Origin: Lunularia cruciata
Taxonomy: Eukaryota > Streptophyta > Marchantiopsida > Lunulariales > Lunulariaceae
Length of the DNA: 64,000 bases
Assembly: GCA_948567375.1 (NCBI GenBank)
Contig: OX419762.1
Coordinates: forward strand, 28,339,465-28,403,464
Direction: 5' to 3'
The position numbers were made by a program, and so were the translations under genes. The notes under the pieces are model-generated. The model worked only from the letters and a program-made list of their open reading frames with translations. It did not search any database and was not told the origin of the DNA. Shown here in pieces: positions 37,801-48,500 of the stretch. Within the stretch, counting starts at the first letter, position 1. Each line of letters begins with the position of its first letter.

Positions 37801-40800
37801 ACATAAAGTTCCTCCTGCCCGGACTGCATCTAGGAACTTACAAACCACCCATTTTGCGGATATCCAATAAACAGTCTCAAAAAAGAGTATTACATGTCTC
37901 GTGAAATAGGCAGTTACTGTGTCCAAATAGGGGCGTTCAGTCACTGAACTAGTATTCTCCCTTTGATTAGTAGTTATACCCAGTTACATGTTGGGCTTAC
38001 AAATAGTAAATGGTATGTAGGCGATGGTTGAGTAAAACCTAAGTTGATTATTCCCCCAACTACCTGCACCAAACGGGTAGTTAGTACGTTAAGCATAATC
38101 CCCTCGCATTTAGTCTGTGAGATTTCACTTACAAGTTCGTGGTTAAGAGATTCTGTTGCTATGTGATAGGAAGCGGGTGCAGTTTTGCATTTCAAGGAAG
38201 TTTTTAGTCTGTATTCGAAGTTTTCAATCTATATTTCTCGTCAGTTATACTCAATATATGCTTGCTTTGCGTGGGGCCTGTCGTCAGTGGGTGTCGATTA
38301 TCTGTTCTACGAACAGCTTCTTCACTCATTTCACATATACTCAATATACAACATGCGGGGTTACATCGCTGTTCTCATACACACTTTCTTGGAGGTTTAG
38401 GAAGCTTAGGGGTAAACTTAGCTGCGCTATGACATGAATGTTGACATCTACTAATCATCGCGGATACTTACTCTACACTAATCCTCGCTTGCAGGTACAA
38501 ACTAACAGGAAAGCTTGCTCACCACTAGGTGTTAATGATGGCTTTTAAGAGATTTACTGCTTATACCTTGTCATGCCTTGTTTAGTCCTAAATGAGTCTT
38601 GAACCGTGCTCTAACGAACGGGTTCTAAATTCATACACGCAATATTTAGACGTGAGCTACAGTTATGGCAAGTTGCCAGTATTTGGGTGCATAGCACTCA
38701 TCCCATCTCAATATTCATGGGTTGTTCCATCCGCGGATCAAACTTGGACAAAGAACTGACTAGAGTAGTCCATTTGGGGTGGGTTGAGAACCTGCCGTGG
38801 CATATCTTTACCCAGATAGGGTTTGATGCCACCTATCTCTTTGCAGAACATGTTCCTGTATTTTAGGACAAGACCAGGGATGGTGCTTCATTGACAAAGT
38901 AACTGACCAAACTCAAAATGACAATCTAGAGCTTCGACTCATTGTCCTCTTCTCGAAGCTGGCCTGTTCTGCCATGTATTTCCCAGAGCTCCAACAATGG
39001 ATCTCTTTTTTGGTACTGCCTCCTGTTTTCATTAGCTTCTTTACTGACTTAACTATTAATTTTGCACGCTTGATTACGGCATTCAGTCCTAATTCTAGTG
39101 AACGAAGTTGTTCGTTGACTACTTATTTTCATGGACTAAGTGGGATACATGGAACTTATGGAAGCGAGATATAGGTTCTTTGTTCTCTATCATTACTTTT
39201 CAGAAAACTTCATATCCATGTCTTGATATCTTGCTTGTGAATTCTGTGTGTATGTACTGTGTTAACCATATAGACGATTGGCTTACGTCTGGGTTCTTTT
39301 GACTCTTCAGGATCATATGGTGAGGTGTATCGTGGAGACTGGCATGGATCTGTAAGCTATCGAATCTCTGTTCCCCTGGAAATTATCTTTTTCCTGAAGC
39401 TAAATCAAAAGGATTTTCAACTTATCCAGTTGTGTGAATCTAAACTACCGTACTAACAGGGGTTGCGTTTCATATCAAATCAAGCTGTAGGTAACTTGAT
39501 TAGTTACTTACAACTTGATTGTGGGTAACTAGTCAACCAACCACTCTCCGGGCTGATTGTCATCTGTAATGAACCTAACAATGTGCTCACTTGTTTCAGG
39601 ACGTTGCTGTGAAGAAGTTTCTCGATCAAGATCTTTCAGGTGACGCTTTGGAGGAGTTCAGACTTGAGGTTGTTTTCCTCTCCTCCTTTTCACTTGCCAA
39701 TAAAGACATCGATTACTTGTTGCGTCCAGATAAAGACTAATATGAATGCTCATTTAGCTCTATCATTATGATTTACCGTTTACATTTCTATGTTTCTGTC
39801 AATAGGTACGGATCATGCGAAGATTGCGCCATCCCAATGTAGTGCTTTTCATGGGTGCTGTCACTCGACCCCCACATTTGTCGATTGTTACAGAATATCT
39901 TCCAAGGTGAGAATCTACATTCCTTCTGTAAATGACTAAGATTTTCGTTCGTTTTTTCTTTTCTATTTGGTGTATCTATATATTCTGCATAAGTAAAAGT
40001 TGTGCATAACGGAACTTGTCAATACTTTCTGTAGCACCTTTCATGAACATGTATGATCTTGCAGAGGAAGTTTGTACAGGCTTATTCATCGTCCCAACAA
40101 TCAACTGGATGAGAGAAGACGGCTGCGAATGGCTCTGGATGTGGTAAGACTGCCAATGGTGCTTAGAGGCTAGAAACCTTCTGAAAGTATCAGAAGTGGT
40201 CGGGTGAATTGGAGGGTTATTGCAAGCTTGACCGCAGACTGAGACCTGAGACCTTGCTTGAAACTTCCTAGCAGCCAGGTGCTCGAACTGTGTGCGACTT
40301 CAAATTGGAGTTTCCTTATGCTTGCGTGCATCTGGAGAAAGGAGTATGTGAAGTAACAGGCTGCAATGGTTGTACAGGCAAAGGGCATGAATTACTTGCA
40401 CAGCAGTTCTCCGCTCATTGTGCATCGGGATCTCAAGTCTCCCAATCTATTAGTTGATAAGAATTGGGTCGTTAAGGTGAGTTGAACATTCTATTCATTT
40501 AAGTAAAATATGTTTATGTACAGTTTCCGACCTTTTCAGTTACGGCCAGACGGTACTCAGTTTCAATGTCTAGATTACAAGTGCTCAGAGTCATTGCCTA
40601 GTCAGTCTACGTGAGTGTGGAACGGAGTTCTCTTCACGGGTTTTACATACCATTACTCAATATGTTTCTCTTGTGTCTTGTGTTGTTATTACATGATGTA
40701 TACTAGTTCTCTGCTACTTATGAGATGTATTATGTCTGTACTTCTGCTTATCTTCATAATGTTAGATTCACTCAAATTCCACTTCTTTAGTTGCAATTGT

Positions 40801-42295
40801 TTTCTACTTGCACACGTTCACACTTGGATTTCATGTGCACGTTCTCGGTTCCATACTTAGTGGGCTCTGGATCGGCCGTTCTTCGAATGGCTTCTTTCTC
40901 CCATTTCCCAACTGTTTCTGTACAGGAAAATCTTGAGTAACGGTAAACATATACAGACATATATCTGTCTGTATACGTTGTATGAAACTGGGTTGTTTAC
41001 AACGGGTTGTGTATTCCATTACACAAATGGAATATATATGTTCTGGATTTCTCGTTCTTCGGACGGCTTACTGCCCCCCATTGCTCAAATATGTCTGTAT
41101 ATGTTTTTAGCACGGGTTGTACTATCTTTTATACAGGAATTCTGGAAATTCTTATCTTAGGCCATATGATATGTGGAAAATCTCTGATCGAGATGCCATT
41201 GGTTGCCCTTGTTATAATGGATCAGGTCTGTGACTTTGGACTCTCTCGTATGAAACATAACACTTTCTTGTCCTCAAAGTCAACAGCCGGAACAGTAAGT
41301 GCTACTCTCCTTCAGTCCAACATTGAACCTACTTGCTTACTTTTGAGGTCGTATATGTTACGTATCCAGATCCCCCGGTCTTTGAACGGGCTTCTGCTCT
41401 GATGTCATCATATCCAGATGGTTCAGCGCTTTACAACTTGAAATCCTCTGCTTTAGTCCGCCTTAAAAACTTCTCCTGTTTTGCAGCCTGAATGGATGGC
41501 ACCTGAGATGCTGCGGAATGAGCCATCCAACGAAAAGTAAGGATATAAGTACCTGCATGACCTGGGCTTTCGTAGTCTTTTATTATGAAAAGTGATGCCA
41601 GCAGTGGTCATTTCTTGGATTGCAAAGGCAAGTCTCCTGGAAAGTCGTGTCAGGGGTGTGAAGCGTGGGCATTGCGAACCACTCGAATTTTTTTGTAGCC
41701 ACTGACATTCCTGTTATCGAAGTCTAAATTCTGTTCTATAATGGCAGATGTGATGTGTACAGCTTTGGTGTTATATTGTGGGAGTTAGCAACTCTAAGGC
41801 AACCTTGGAGCGGGATGAACCCAATGCAAGTGGTTGGAGCTGTAGGATTTCAGCATAGGCGGCTTGACATCCCTCCTGATATGGATCCTGGTCTTGCTGG
41901 GATCATTCGTGAGTGCTGGCAAAAGTAAGTGAGCCGTTCGATGAGTGTCATCTTTTGGATCTTTTGTGTAGAAGACAGTTTGATTAGAAGAATTGAGCTT
42001 GCTGTGGTTTATCAAGTTCATTGAGGAGCATACAACAGAGCGATGAATTTATGCAGAATATGGCTCTCATGTTGCGATGAATTTATGCAGTGATCCGAAT
42101 GCGAGACCATCATTTGCACAACTGATGGCAGCATTGAGGCCTCTCCAGAGACCTCTGCCAGCTGCAACAGTGGCGGCACAACAAGAAAATCAAAGACACG
42201 TGCAAGCGCAAAATGCAACTATACAACCGCCACAACAACCACAGGTACTGCCACATGAACAGCAGTCAGAAGCACAGCAGCCCAAAGCATCGTAA
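31814..42295 (+). CDS. EDR1: EDR1-type B3 Raf-like MAPKKK, 13 coding exons
   Basis: Serine/threonine kinase with the plant EDR1/CTR1 N-terminal domain. Exons by hand: 31814-32425, 32885-33325, 34402-34508, 35418-36874, 39311-39351, 39600-39668, 39806-39906, 40065-40143, 40378-40476, 41226-41294, 41487-41536, 41748-41924, 42091-42295. They sum to 3507 bases, giving 1168 residues with all phases consistent and GT-AG introns. The N-terminus [12 protein letters not shown] resembles EDR1 and RAF3. The EDR1 peptidase-like domain runs from about residue 146 ([17 protein letters not shown]) through RHRALLFK to about 400 ([13 protein letters not shown]). A disordered middle holds [20 protein letters not shown], Ala-rich and Ser/Gly/Arg-rich stretches. 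The kinase domain starts at about 858: glycine loop GLGSYG, VAVKK Lys891, HRDLK Asp987, DFG 1005-1007, APE 1030-1032. All key residues are present. The family acts in stress, ABA, ethylene and defence signalling in the cytosol. No PAS domain precedes the EDR1 domain, unlike moss ANR/ARK. Eight hairpin repeats lie in or beyond its introns. Confidence 0.95.
34229..34285 (+). repeat. Hairpin repeat copy a (intron 2)
   Basis: Core TGAGTTCTGGATC followed by the stem at 34244-34258 (CCGTT...AACGG), then CTTCTGTCCTC. It is in sense orientation to the kinase gene. Confidence 0.8.
34314..34373 (+). repeat. Hairpin repeat copy b (intron 2)
   Basis: Perfect 6-bp stem CCGTTC/GAACGG with loop TGC at 34324-34338, followed by CTTCTGCTCCCATTACTCA. 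Confidence 0.8.
34509..35417 (+). other. Intron 3 of the EDR1-type gene
   Basis: 909-base intron between codon halves of Arg in VDDN(R)EYIIDLM. No coding or repeat feature was recognised. A long pyrimidine-rich stretch with TCTCTC precedes the acceptor. Confidence 0.7.
36875..39310 (+). other. Intron 4 of the EDR1-type gene (2.4 kb), splits the glycine loop
   Basis: The intron interrupts GERIGLG/SYGEVY, so the kinase domain is complete only after its removal. The reading frame of exon 4 stays open for 71 further codons into the intron (stop at 37087-37089), so a retained or prematurely polyadenylated transcript would give an EDR1-domain protein without kinase. A hairpin-repeat copy lies at about 38281-38345. 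No other gene is seen inside. Confidence 0.7.
38281..38345 (+). repeat. Hairpin repeat copy c (intron 4)
   Basis: Stem CTGTTC/GAACAG at 38302-38316. Both members of the second pair have changed together (C-G to T-A), so pairing is kept. It is followed by CTTCTTCACTCATT. Confidence 0.75.
40856..40915 (+). repeat. Hairpin repeat copy d (intron 9)
   Basis: GGGCTCTGGATC followed by stem GCCGTTC/GAATGGC at 40875-40891, with one G-T wobble and an added outer G-C pair, then TTCTTTCTCCCATT. Confidence 0.78.
41039..41100 (+). repeat. Hairpin repeat copy e (intron 9)
   Basis: TGTTCTGGATTT followed by stem CGTTC/GGACG at 41053-41065 with one T-G wobble, then GGCTTACTGCCCCCCATTGC. A second inverted repeat, ATTCCATT/AAATGGAAT, lies just upstream at about 41010-41031. 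Confidence 0.72.
41361..41405 (+). repeat. Hairpin repeat copy f (intron 10)
   Basis: TATCCAGATC followed by CCCGGTC/GAACGGG at 41374-41390 (7-bp stem with one mismatch), then CTTCTGCTCTGATG. Confidence 0.72.
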
Positions 42296-42900
42296 CGAAA
42301 ACTATGGCTTGGCGAAATTTGTCTTTAGATATACTGGGCCAAAACAGGGCTTCTGTCAAAACTGCACTTTGCCCCTTCATGGAATGTTGATGGAGTTGTG
42401 CTATATTGACATGCTCATGTCAATGTGATTTGCTTCTGGGAGTAAGTAATTGTGTTTATCGAAGTCTTGATGCGAATCATTACTTCAGGAATTTCAGATT
42501 TTATTAGTGCAGTTCAAACCCGACTGCTAGGAAGGAATGAGCGAAGAATCTGCCGTAGGTAGCAGCAGTCTTGAGTAGCACAAACAGAAGCACGCTTTCA
42601 TCTACATATTGGAAGTCTTGCAACTGCCTGTGGCTAAGCTTGAGTGGGTACTAACACTACATCACTTGAGAGTATGCTCAGTCAGTATCACAGCACCGGG
42701 GCATGCCATGAGATGCATTTTAAGAGCTTTCGAGTCCTGTAAGCTGGTCCTCTGTAATAAAAATATATCATATTTGTTGGTGGTGTTTCTAGAAGTGTGG
42801 TTCCAATATGAGCTCCAGATATGAAACTTACTTTGTCGCTCGATGCTTGATTGTGTCTTGTACTTTTTGTCTTCGTTATCTCACAAGGCAGATTCAGTGA
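42296..42900 (+). terminator. 3' UTR and poly(A) signal of the EDR1-type gene
   Basis: After the stop at 42293-42295 there is no coding sequence. An AATAAA hexamer at 42756-42761, in an AT-rich setting about 460 bases past the stop, is a reasonable polyadenylation signal. Confidence 0.5.
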
Positions 42901-43607
42901 TTGTTTTGCCGAACCTTATCCGTTCACCAGTCGAAGTTCCTGAGTTTGACGTGTATTACTGCATTCCTAGTTCCATAGCGTGCATACGGAATTTCATATT
43001 CTTCGTACTACTTTCCTGTTAAAACCAGAGTTCCTGTGAATGAACAGATCTGTCGGAGTGGCATAAACCTGATTGCCATTCCGGCGAAAGTACTGAACCT
43101 GTATAATGTTGTCGCGGGAGTACAATGAATCGTGGATTGTACGGTGAAGCGTCACCGAAGTATGGACTATAATCGTAGATCGTAATGAGAAATCGTAGAT
43201 CTCATGCCAACGAGATTTTCTTGTTTCAAATGTATTTGCATCATAGCGGTGTATATACATCTTCCGGAGGATGGAACCACTCTAATGGTTACGGACAAAT
43301 GGGAAGATCTCCTTTCCTTTCTATCTATCTAGTTCGTATGCCAACAAGAGAATGTCTAGTTTTCCTGTAGAATGCATCCGAATCGGAGGTGTACTAATGG
43401 GCTGAAACTTAAGCACAATGTTTCAGATTATAAGGAAACTTAGGCAGAAGTTCGCCCGTTTTGTAAAACCTAATTAAAAAATTACCAATATCATCATACT
43501 CCATAAAATCTTTGGAAAATTTACCTTAAATGGATACGAAAATTAACATGTTTTAGTTAATCTCATGTCTCTTTAAATAGTATGTGTTTTTGTTTACTTA
43601 TATATCA

Positions 43608-43754
43608 GGACCTCGCTAACGTTGGCATTGCTGTTCTCAATTTCACGGTCTTTACTGTCCACTGGCAGTCCGGTATATATCATTAGGACCTCGCTAACGT
43701 TGGCATTGCTGTTCTCAATTTCACGGTCTTTACTGTCCACTGGCAGTCCGGTAT
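43608..43754. repeat. 78-bp tandem duplication, nearly 2 copies
   Basis: GGACCTCGCTAACGTTGGCA recurs at 43608 and 43686, and the two units are identical across about 69 bases. Near-identity indicates a recent duplication. Confidence 0.93.
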
Positions 43755-43874
43755 TCTCAATTTCTTGCACTTGTGCCTTTGCTGCAGGTTACTTTCAATG
43801 CATTTTACATTAAAGCTTTATTACTACTCTAGCATTGTGAGTCAAGGACATGTTTATCAGATATGTGCTCTTCA

Positions 43875-43932
43875 TGAGTTCTGGATAACCCGTTCTGGGA
43901 ACGGGCTTCTGCTCTCATATACCTATATATCA
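43875..43932 (+). repeat. Hairpin repeat copy g (downstream of the kinase gene)
   Basis: TGAGTTCTGGATAA followed by a perfect 7-bp stem CCCGTTC/GAACGGG with loop TGG at 43889-43905, then CTTCTGCTCTCATATACC. Confidence 0.8.
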
Positions 43933-44070
43933 TTAGGATCTTTTACTCTAATCCACAAGGCTGATCATCTAACCACAAAGAGAATCCAAGGTTTCCTTTT
44001 TGAACCTCCTTCCAACTCCTTTTCTTTTTTCATTTTTCATTAGGTTTTTGTCTCATTTTCCTCTCTTAGT

Positions 44071-44284
44071 TTCCAATGTGTGTTTTCTAATGCATGGATT
44101 GATTTCATAGGATTTTTTTACTTTTGCTTTACTAATCTTGGTTGGTTCTCAGGTCGTCACCAGGTATGTTGCTTGGTTTCCAATGTGTGTTTTCTATTTC
44201 CTGTATTGATTTCATTAGATTTCTTTGTTTTTGCTTTACTACCCTTGGTTTGCTTTCAAGTCTTCACCAGGTATGTGTCACCAG
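44071..44284. repeat. 107-bp tandem duplication, diverged
   Basis: TTCCAATGTGTGTTTTCT recurs at 44071 and 44178, and both units end in TCACCAGGTATGT. The units differ at a moderate number of sites. Confidence 0.85.
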
Positions 44285-44460
44285 GATTATCTTCTGTTCA
44301 TCTAACATCATAAATTTTATTCCGTTTTCAACAATTTTTTCTCATTATGATCATTGATTTTTGAGTGACCCCTTAAGAAGCAATCGAATTTGCCTTGGCA
44401 CTCATTAGCTTCCAAACAGAAACTCGGGTCGGGAAGTACTGACATTTGCTCAACTACATC

Positions 44461-44549
44461 GGCATTACACTTGGCATTGATAAAGTCGTACAAGCTTTGG
44501 GGAAGGCATTACATTTGGCATTGATAAAATCTGTACAAGCTTTGGGGAA
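44461..44549. repeat. 44/45-bp tandem duplication
   Basis: GGCATTACACTTGGCATTGA at 44461 and GGCATTACATTTGGCATTGA at 44505, each ending GTACAAGCTTTGGGGAA. Confidence 0.92.
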
Positions 44550-45008
44550 AGTTTTCTATGGCCGCATTATATTTCCTCAAGGCTATTTAAACCGTTCAAG
44601 ACTCATATGTCCATAGTGCATGCAATGATTTACTCTGTCCAGTCCCCTAACGCCATGCTCTACTTCACTTCTCCAATAAAGCAGAGTGGAAAACGTTCCA
44701 AGAAAGACTTCCACTCTACTTTTTCATACCCCAAACTCTGTATTTGGTTTCAACTAATTTGTTCTCCATTCATTCAGTTTCGTTTTCAATTGTTTCACAT
44801 TCACTTATTTTGAAATTTCTTGATATGTGAGGACTCTTCATGTCATCAGTACACGTTGGTTCGCAGATTCTTTACATGTAGTTATATATGATCGATGCTG
44901 GACAATCCATGCTTTTTATGAGTTACATTCCATCTACTAATCGCATGTTTCGTAGTCAATTCTGCTTTCATTTTATTGCCATTTCATCTACGTTTCCTTT
45001 GCATTTAA

Positions 45009-45060
45009 TGAGTTCTGGATCCCCGTTCTTCGAACTGCATCTGTCCTCATAACTCCAATA
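45009..45060 (+). repeat. Hairpin repeat copy h (downstream of the kinase gene)
   Basis: TGAGTTCTGGATCC followed by the stem at 45023-45037 (CCGTTC/GAACTG, one mismatch), then CATCTGTCCTCATAACTCC. The upstream sequence TTTGCATTTAATGAG parallels copy a, so the repeat extends at least about 12 bases before TGAG. Confidence 0.75.
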
Positions 45061-45476
45061 TCATATCAAACTGCGAATGATATTCGAACTCCAGAGCAGC
45101 ATCACTGTGGGATACATACTGTAAATTATTGTAGGCACTATCAGCCTCTCTACCTTCCACTTAGTGGTGCGAACAAACATATGTCTATAGGATTGTCCGC
45201 TTCTACTTTTAAGTGGGATCCTATACCCTATTAACCGCGAGTGATATTCAAATTCCATAGTAACATCACCGACGGCTTGTGCCCTGACTGTTCCGCATAA
45301 TAGTAGCAAACGCTGAGAGTGAGAACTGAATAATGTGGAAATAAAGATATGGCTCCGTATTTTCTCACAAGAAAGCGAAATTCTGCTGTACAGCACGAAG
45401 TGCATGTACACGAGCTACGTAAGGCTGCCTCGAACACATAGCTGATAACAAATTGATCTCTTTTCCATGAATCTGC

Positions 45477-45482
45477 TTTATT
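45477..45482 (-). terminator. Poly(A) signal of LCMT1
   Basis: AATAAA on the minus strand about 106 bases past the LCMT1 stop codon (45588-45590). Confidence 0.55.
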
Positions 45483-45587
45483 CTAGAAATCCATTCTAGA
45501 ATATCCTTCCTTTCCACGTGGAACAGATTCAATCAACTATGCAAATCAACAATGTCGAACCCTACCGCGGGTCCTGTAATCTAATTC

Positions 45588-48500
45588 TTATTGCGCCAGA
45601 AATCCAAACTTCTCATAGATGCCCTGCGTGCATGAACCCAAAAGCCCACTTTAGTAACGTCTGTTGTGTAAACGAAGGAGAAACAAAGGCAATCCTCTCC
45701 ACTGTTTCGAAACTGCGCGTCGGTCATGCCTAATTAGCTAAAAATTTGTCTCATATTGGAGGTACAGAAAGGTCCTCTCGGGGAGCACTGCACTTACAGC
45801 TGGATCGTTGATACCGTAGGCGACACAGTAATGTTCCTGCATCATAGCATTAATTGGCCCGTCTCAACACACTTGAACAGATAACCACAATGAAGCACTT
45901 GAAAAGACAACCACTTAAGCTAAAGAATGACCATGCAGTTAGTTAATCCTAGGGAGGGCAATACAGCAAAACCTCGTGGTGAGCACCTGCATTATATGCC
46001 ATTCCTCGAACTCATCGAATATTTCTAGCCTTTCAGTTCTGCACGAATATAGAGGCCAAATTAAGTTCAGACGCTCAAAGGATAAGCCTATTTTACAGCA
46101 GTTACACAAGCTGCAGGTGCTAATCTTATACTAAATCTTGATTAGAAGATGACACGTCCAGTACCACCGAAATTGATCATGGGACCACAAAACCGGAGAG
46201 AAACAAATACATTGAGTAGTGACAGTTGACTCACGACTGAAACTCATAAAATGAAGCTTGTACTTGCCTTCGCCTATCTTTTTCGTCCAGATATTGATTG
46301 TAAATAACATCCATATCCTGAGCCTCTGCTCTCTGTGACAAGTGCGACAAATCCGGAATCTTAGTAAGAGATCGTCATTTTCCGCTAACTGCTGGTCAGT
46401 GTGATCTATCTACTTGCAGAAAATTCGAAAGAAGAAGCACGAAATGTCCCGTCACTAGAAAACTTTACCTGCCACCCTAAGTCAGTAAATCGCTTCATTT
46501 TGGACTCCAAAGTTGGAGTGTCGTCTAGTCCCAATAACGGACACCCGCGGCTCTACAAGGTTAATCACAAATTCTCTGATTTCAGCAGAAACACAAACTG
46601 GATCCTGAATGCTAGGACATCATACTACTACTCAAATGTGGTTGCGAACATGTCCTAACTGAAGGTTCTATCAAAATCAACAGTGAGGGACAAAAACTGA
46701 GTTCAGAGAATCTCACCTTCAGATTTTTCATCATTTGAAAGCCGAAAGCATCGTCTGGGTGAATCTGGCAGTGCAGTGGGAGTGTAAGTCTAAGTTTTAA
46801 TGCTCTCCTAGATAGCAACTTCCCAATCCTAAACCTAAACCTGCTTCTGGCAGTTCCTGTGCTGTCACGGATACTTATCATAAAATATCATCGTAAATGC
46901 ATTTCCACATGTTATGGATTTTCTCTGATAGTAGCCTTCCCTTTGTTTTCAAGAAAAAGCAATTGCAAGTGCCAGAACTATCCTGAAGCCTTTCACGCAA
47001 CCTTAATGGGTGCTAGGAACTCCACAAATCAAAGTGAGTAGATTCAGTTCACGTTCCAAAACGGTGCTGCTTGTGACATGCCGTAAACAGATATGAGCTA
47101 CTACTAGCACCAAGATGTTTTGAGCTTTACCATTTGCACATACAATACGTCGAGCTAAAATTCATGAATGCAATTAGGAAACCACCTGTTCATAGAGTAC
47201 GAATACTCCTTGCGAGATTGTTCCTGCAGCCCACTTTACCACATCACGGCTGGCTTCGGGCTCCAAGTATATAAGGACACACTCCGCAAGCACCAGCGTG
47301 GGCAGGCTGGAACAATATTAACTTATACAAGATTAGCTCCTCTTGACCTCCTCTGACTTTCGTCTACATGAAGATTCTCATCAAATCTACTTTAAGACTT
47401 ACAGCTTGAGGAGAGTAAATGATGCAAGAAATGCGTGACGCTTTTTCATGATGAATCCAAGGAAGCCAAATTAAAAGTAGTTATACAGAGTGTCAGACTT
47501 CCCATGGCTGAATGGTTCTAGCACATTACAACCTCGGTACTTCACGAACTTGGGCTACCTTGCTGGGGGTCCAAAAAGTTTGCCGAATAACTAGACAAAC
47601 CTTCAGCCGTCTTACATCGAATTTGGCCTGAGAAATGAATCCCGTACCTGGGATCGAGTTGAGCTAGCTTGAATACTTCATCCAATCCTTTCAAATCTCT
47701 CAAATCGACAGGAAGAAGCTTGTAGTGCTCACTTAGTACCTCTCCCTTGTCTGCAACATTGAGGTCACTCCTAGTGATAATCACATGTCAGACTTCGCGG
47801 ACAGCCGTAATAAACAAAAGTTACTCTCGCAAACCAACATGATGGTGTCATCATATATATGACTGCCAGGTGCCTGACTCGCATCTGATACACGGTGCCT
47901 CGTTTTCTCCCGGAGCAAGGACATTAGCAATAAAGTGATTGCTGACTTTAAACATGCACCCTATAATTTGACACACGAAGTTAGAACTGGGAGAGAGACA
48001 GCAGTTGTACCCTTGGAGATGACGGCATCAGCACCAAGATTGGTCAAGAGCTCCTCATGAGATGAAATGATCGCTGCTTTTTTGCTGGTAACCTGAACAA
48101 TTGAGCACTCACAGATACAAGTCATACTGCCATGAAGGAGAAACACAAGAGGAGGACGTCCAGCGTACAACACTTCATGCTGAAAACAAAGCCTGAGTCT
48201 GCCCAACATCCTTGATAGAGTACTTGCGCAGTGTAGAGCATATTTCTAAAACAACGTGGAAGGCGTTTGTTTCCAAGGCAACAAGTAAATTGACTCGAAC
48301 CTACTCGAGACTGGAAAAAGGTTCTCAGATTTGCCAATTTGATAGTTCAAGCCACGAGATGATGCTCCAATATATGTCGTACCTCTAAAAAATCAAGCTC
48401 GACAAAGAGATCCGGTGCTTGTCCTTCATCCTGCGCATTGTAAAAGCACAATACAGCAGTTAGCTGTATATCAGGAACAAGACCCTCCGGGTAGCTGTGA

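Larger units (their letters stand above)
42901..45470. other. Intergenic spacer rich in local duplications, no gene recognised
   Basis: Between the kinase and LCMT1 3' ends I see no gene. A minus-strand 88-codon open frame (42994-43260) has no known motif. The stretch holds three tandem duplications (43608-43754, 44071-44284, 44461-44549), hairpin-repeat copies g and h, and two related blocks (GATATTCGAACTCCAGAGCA near 45079 and GATATTCAAATTCCATAGTA near 45244). Confidence 0.55.

Noticed and set aside
42994-43260. Minus-strand 88-codon open frame between the kinase and LCMT1 genes
   Set aside because: No recognisable motif, no splice-compatible neighbour and no upstream signal. Its length is within chance expectation for this composition.
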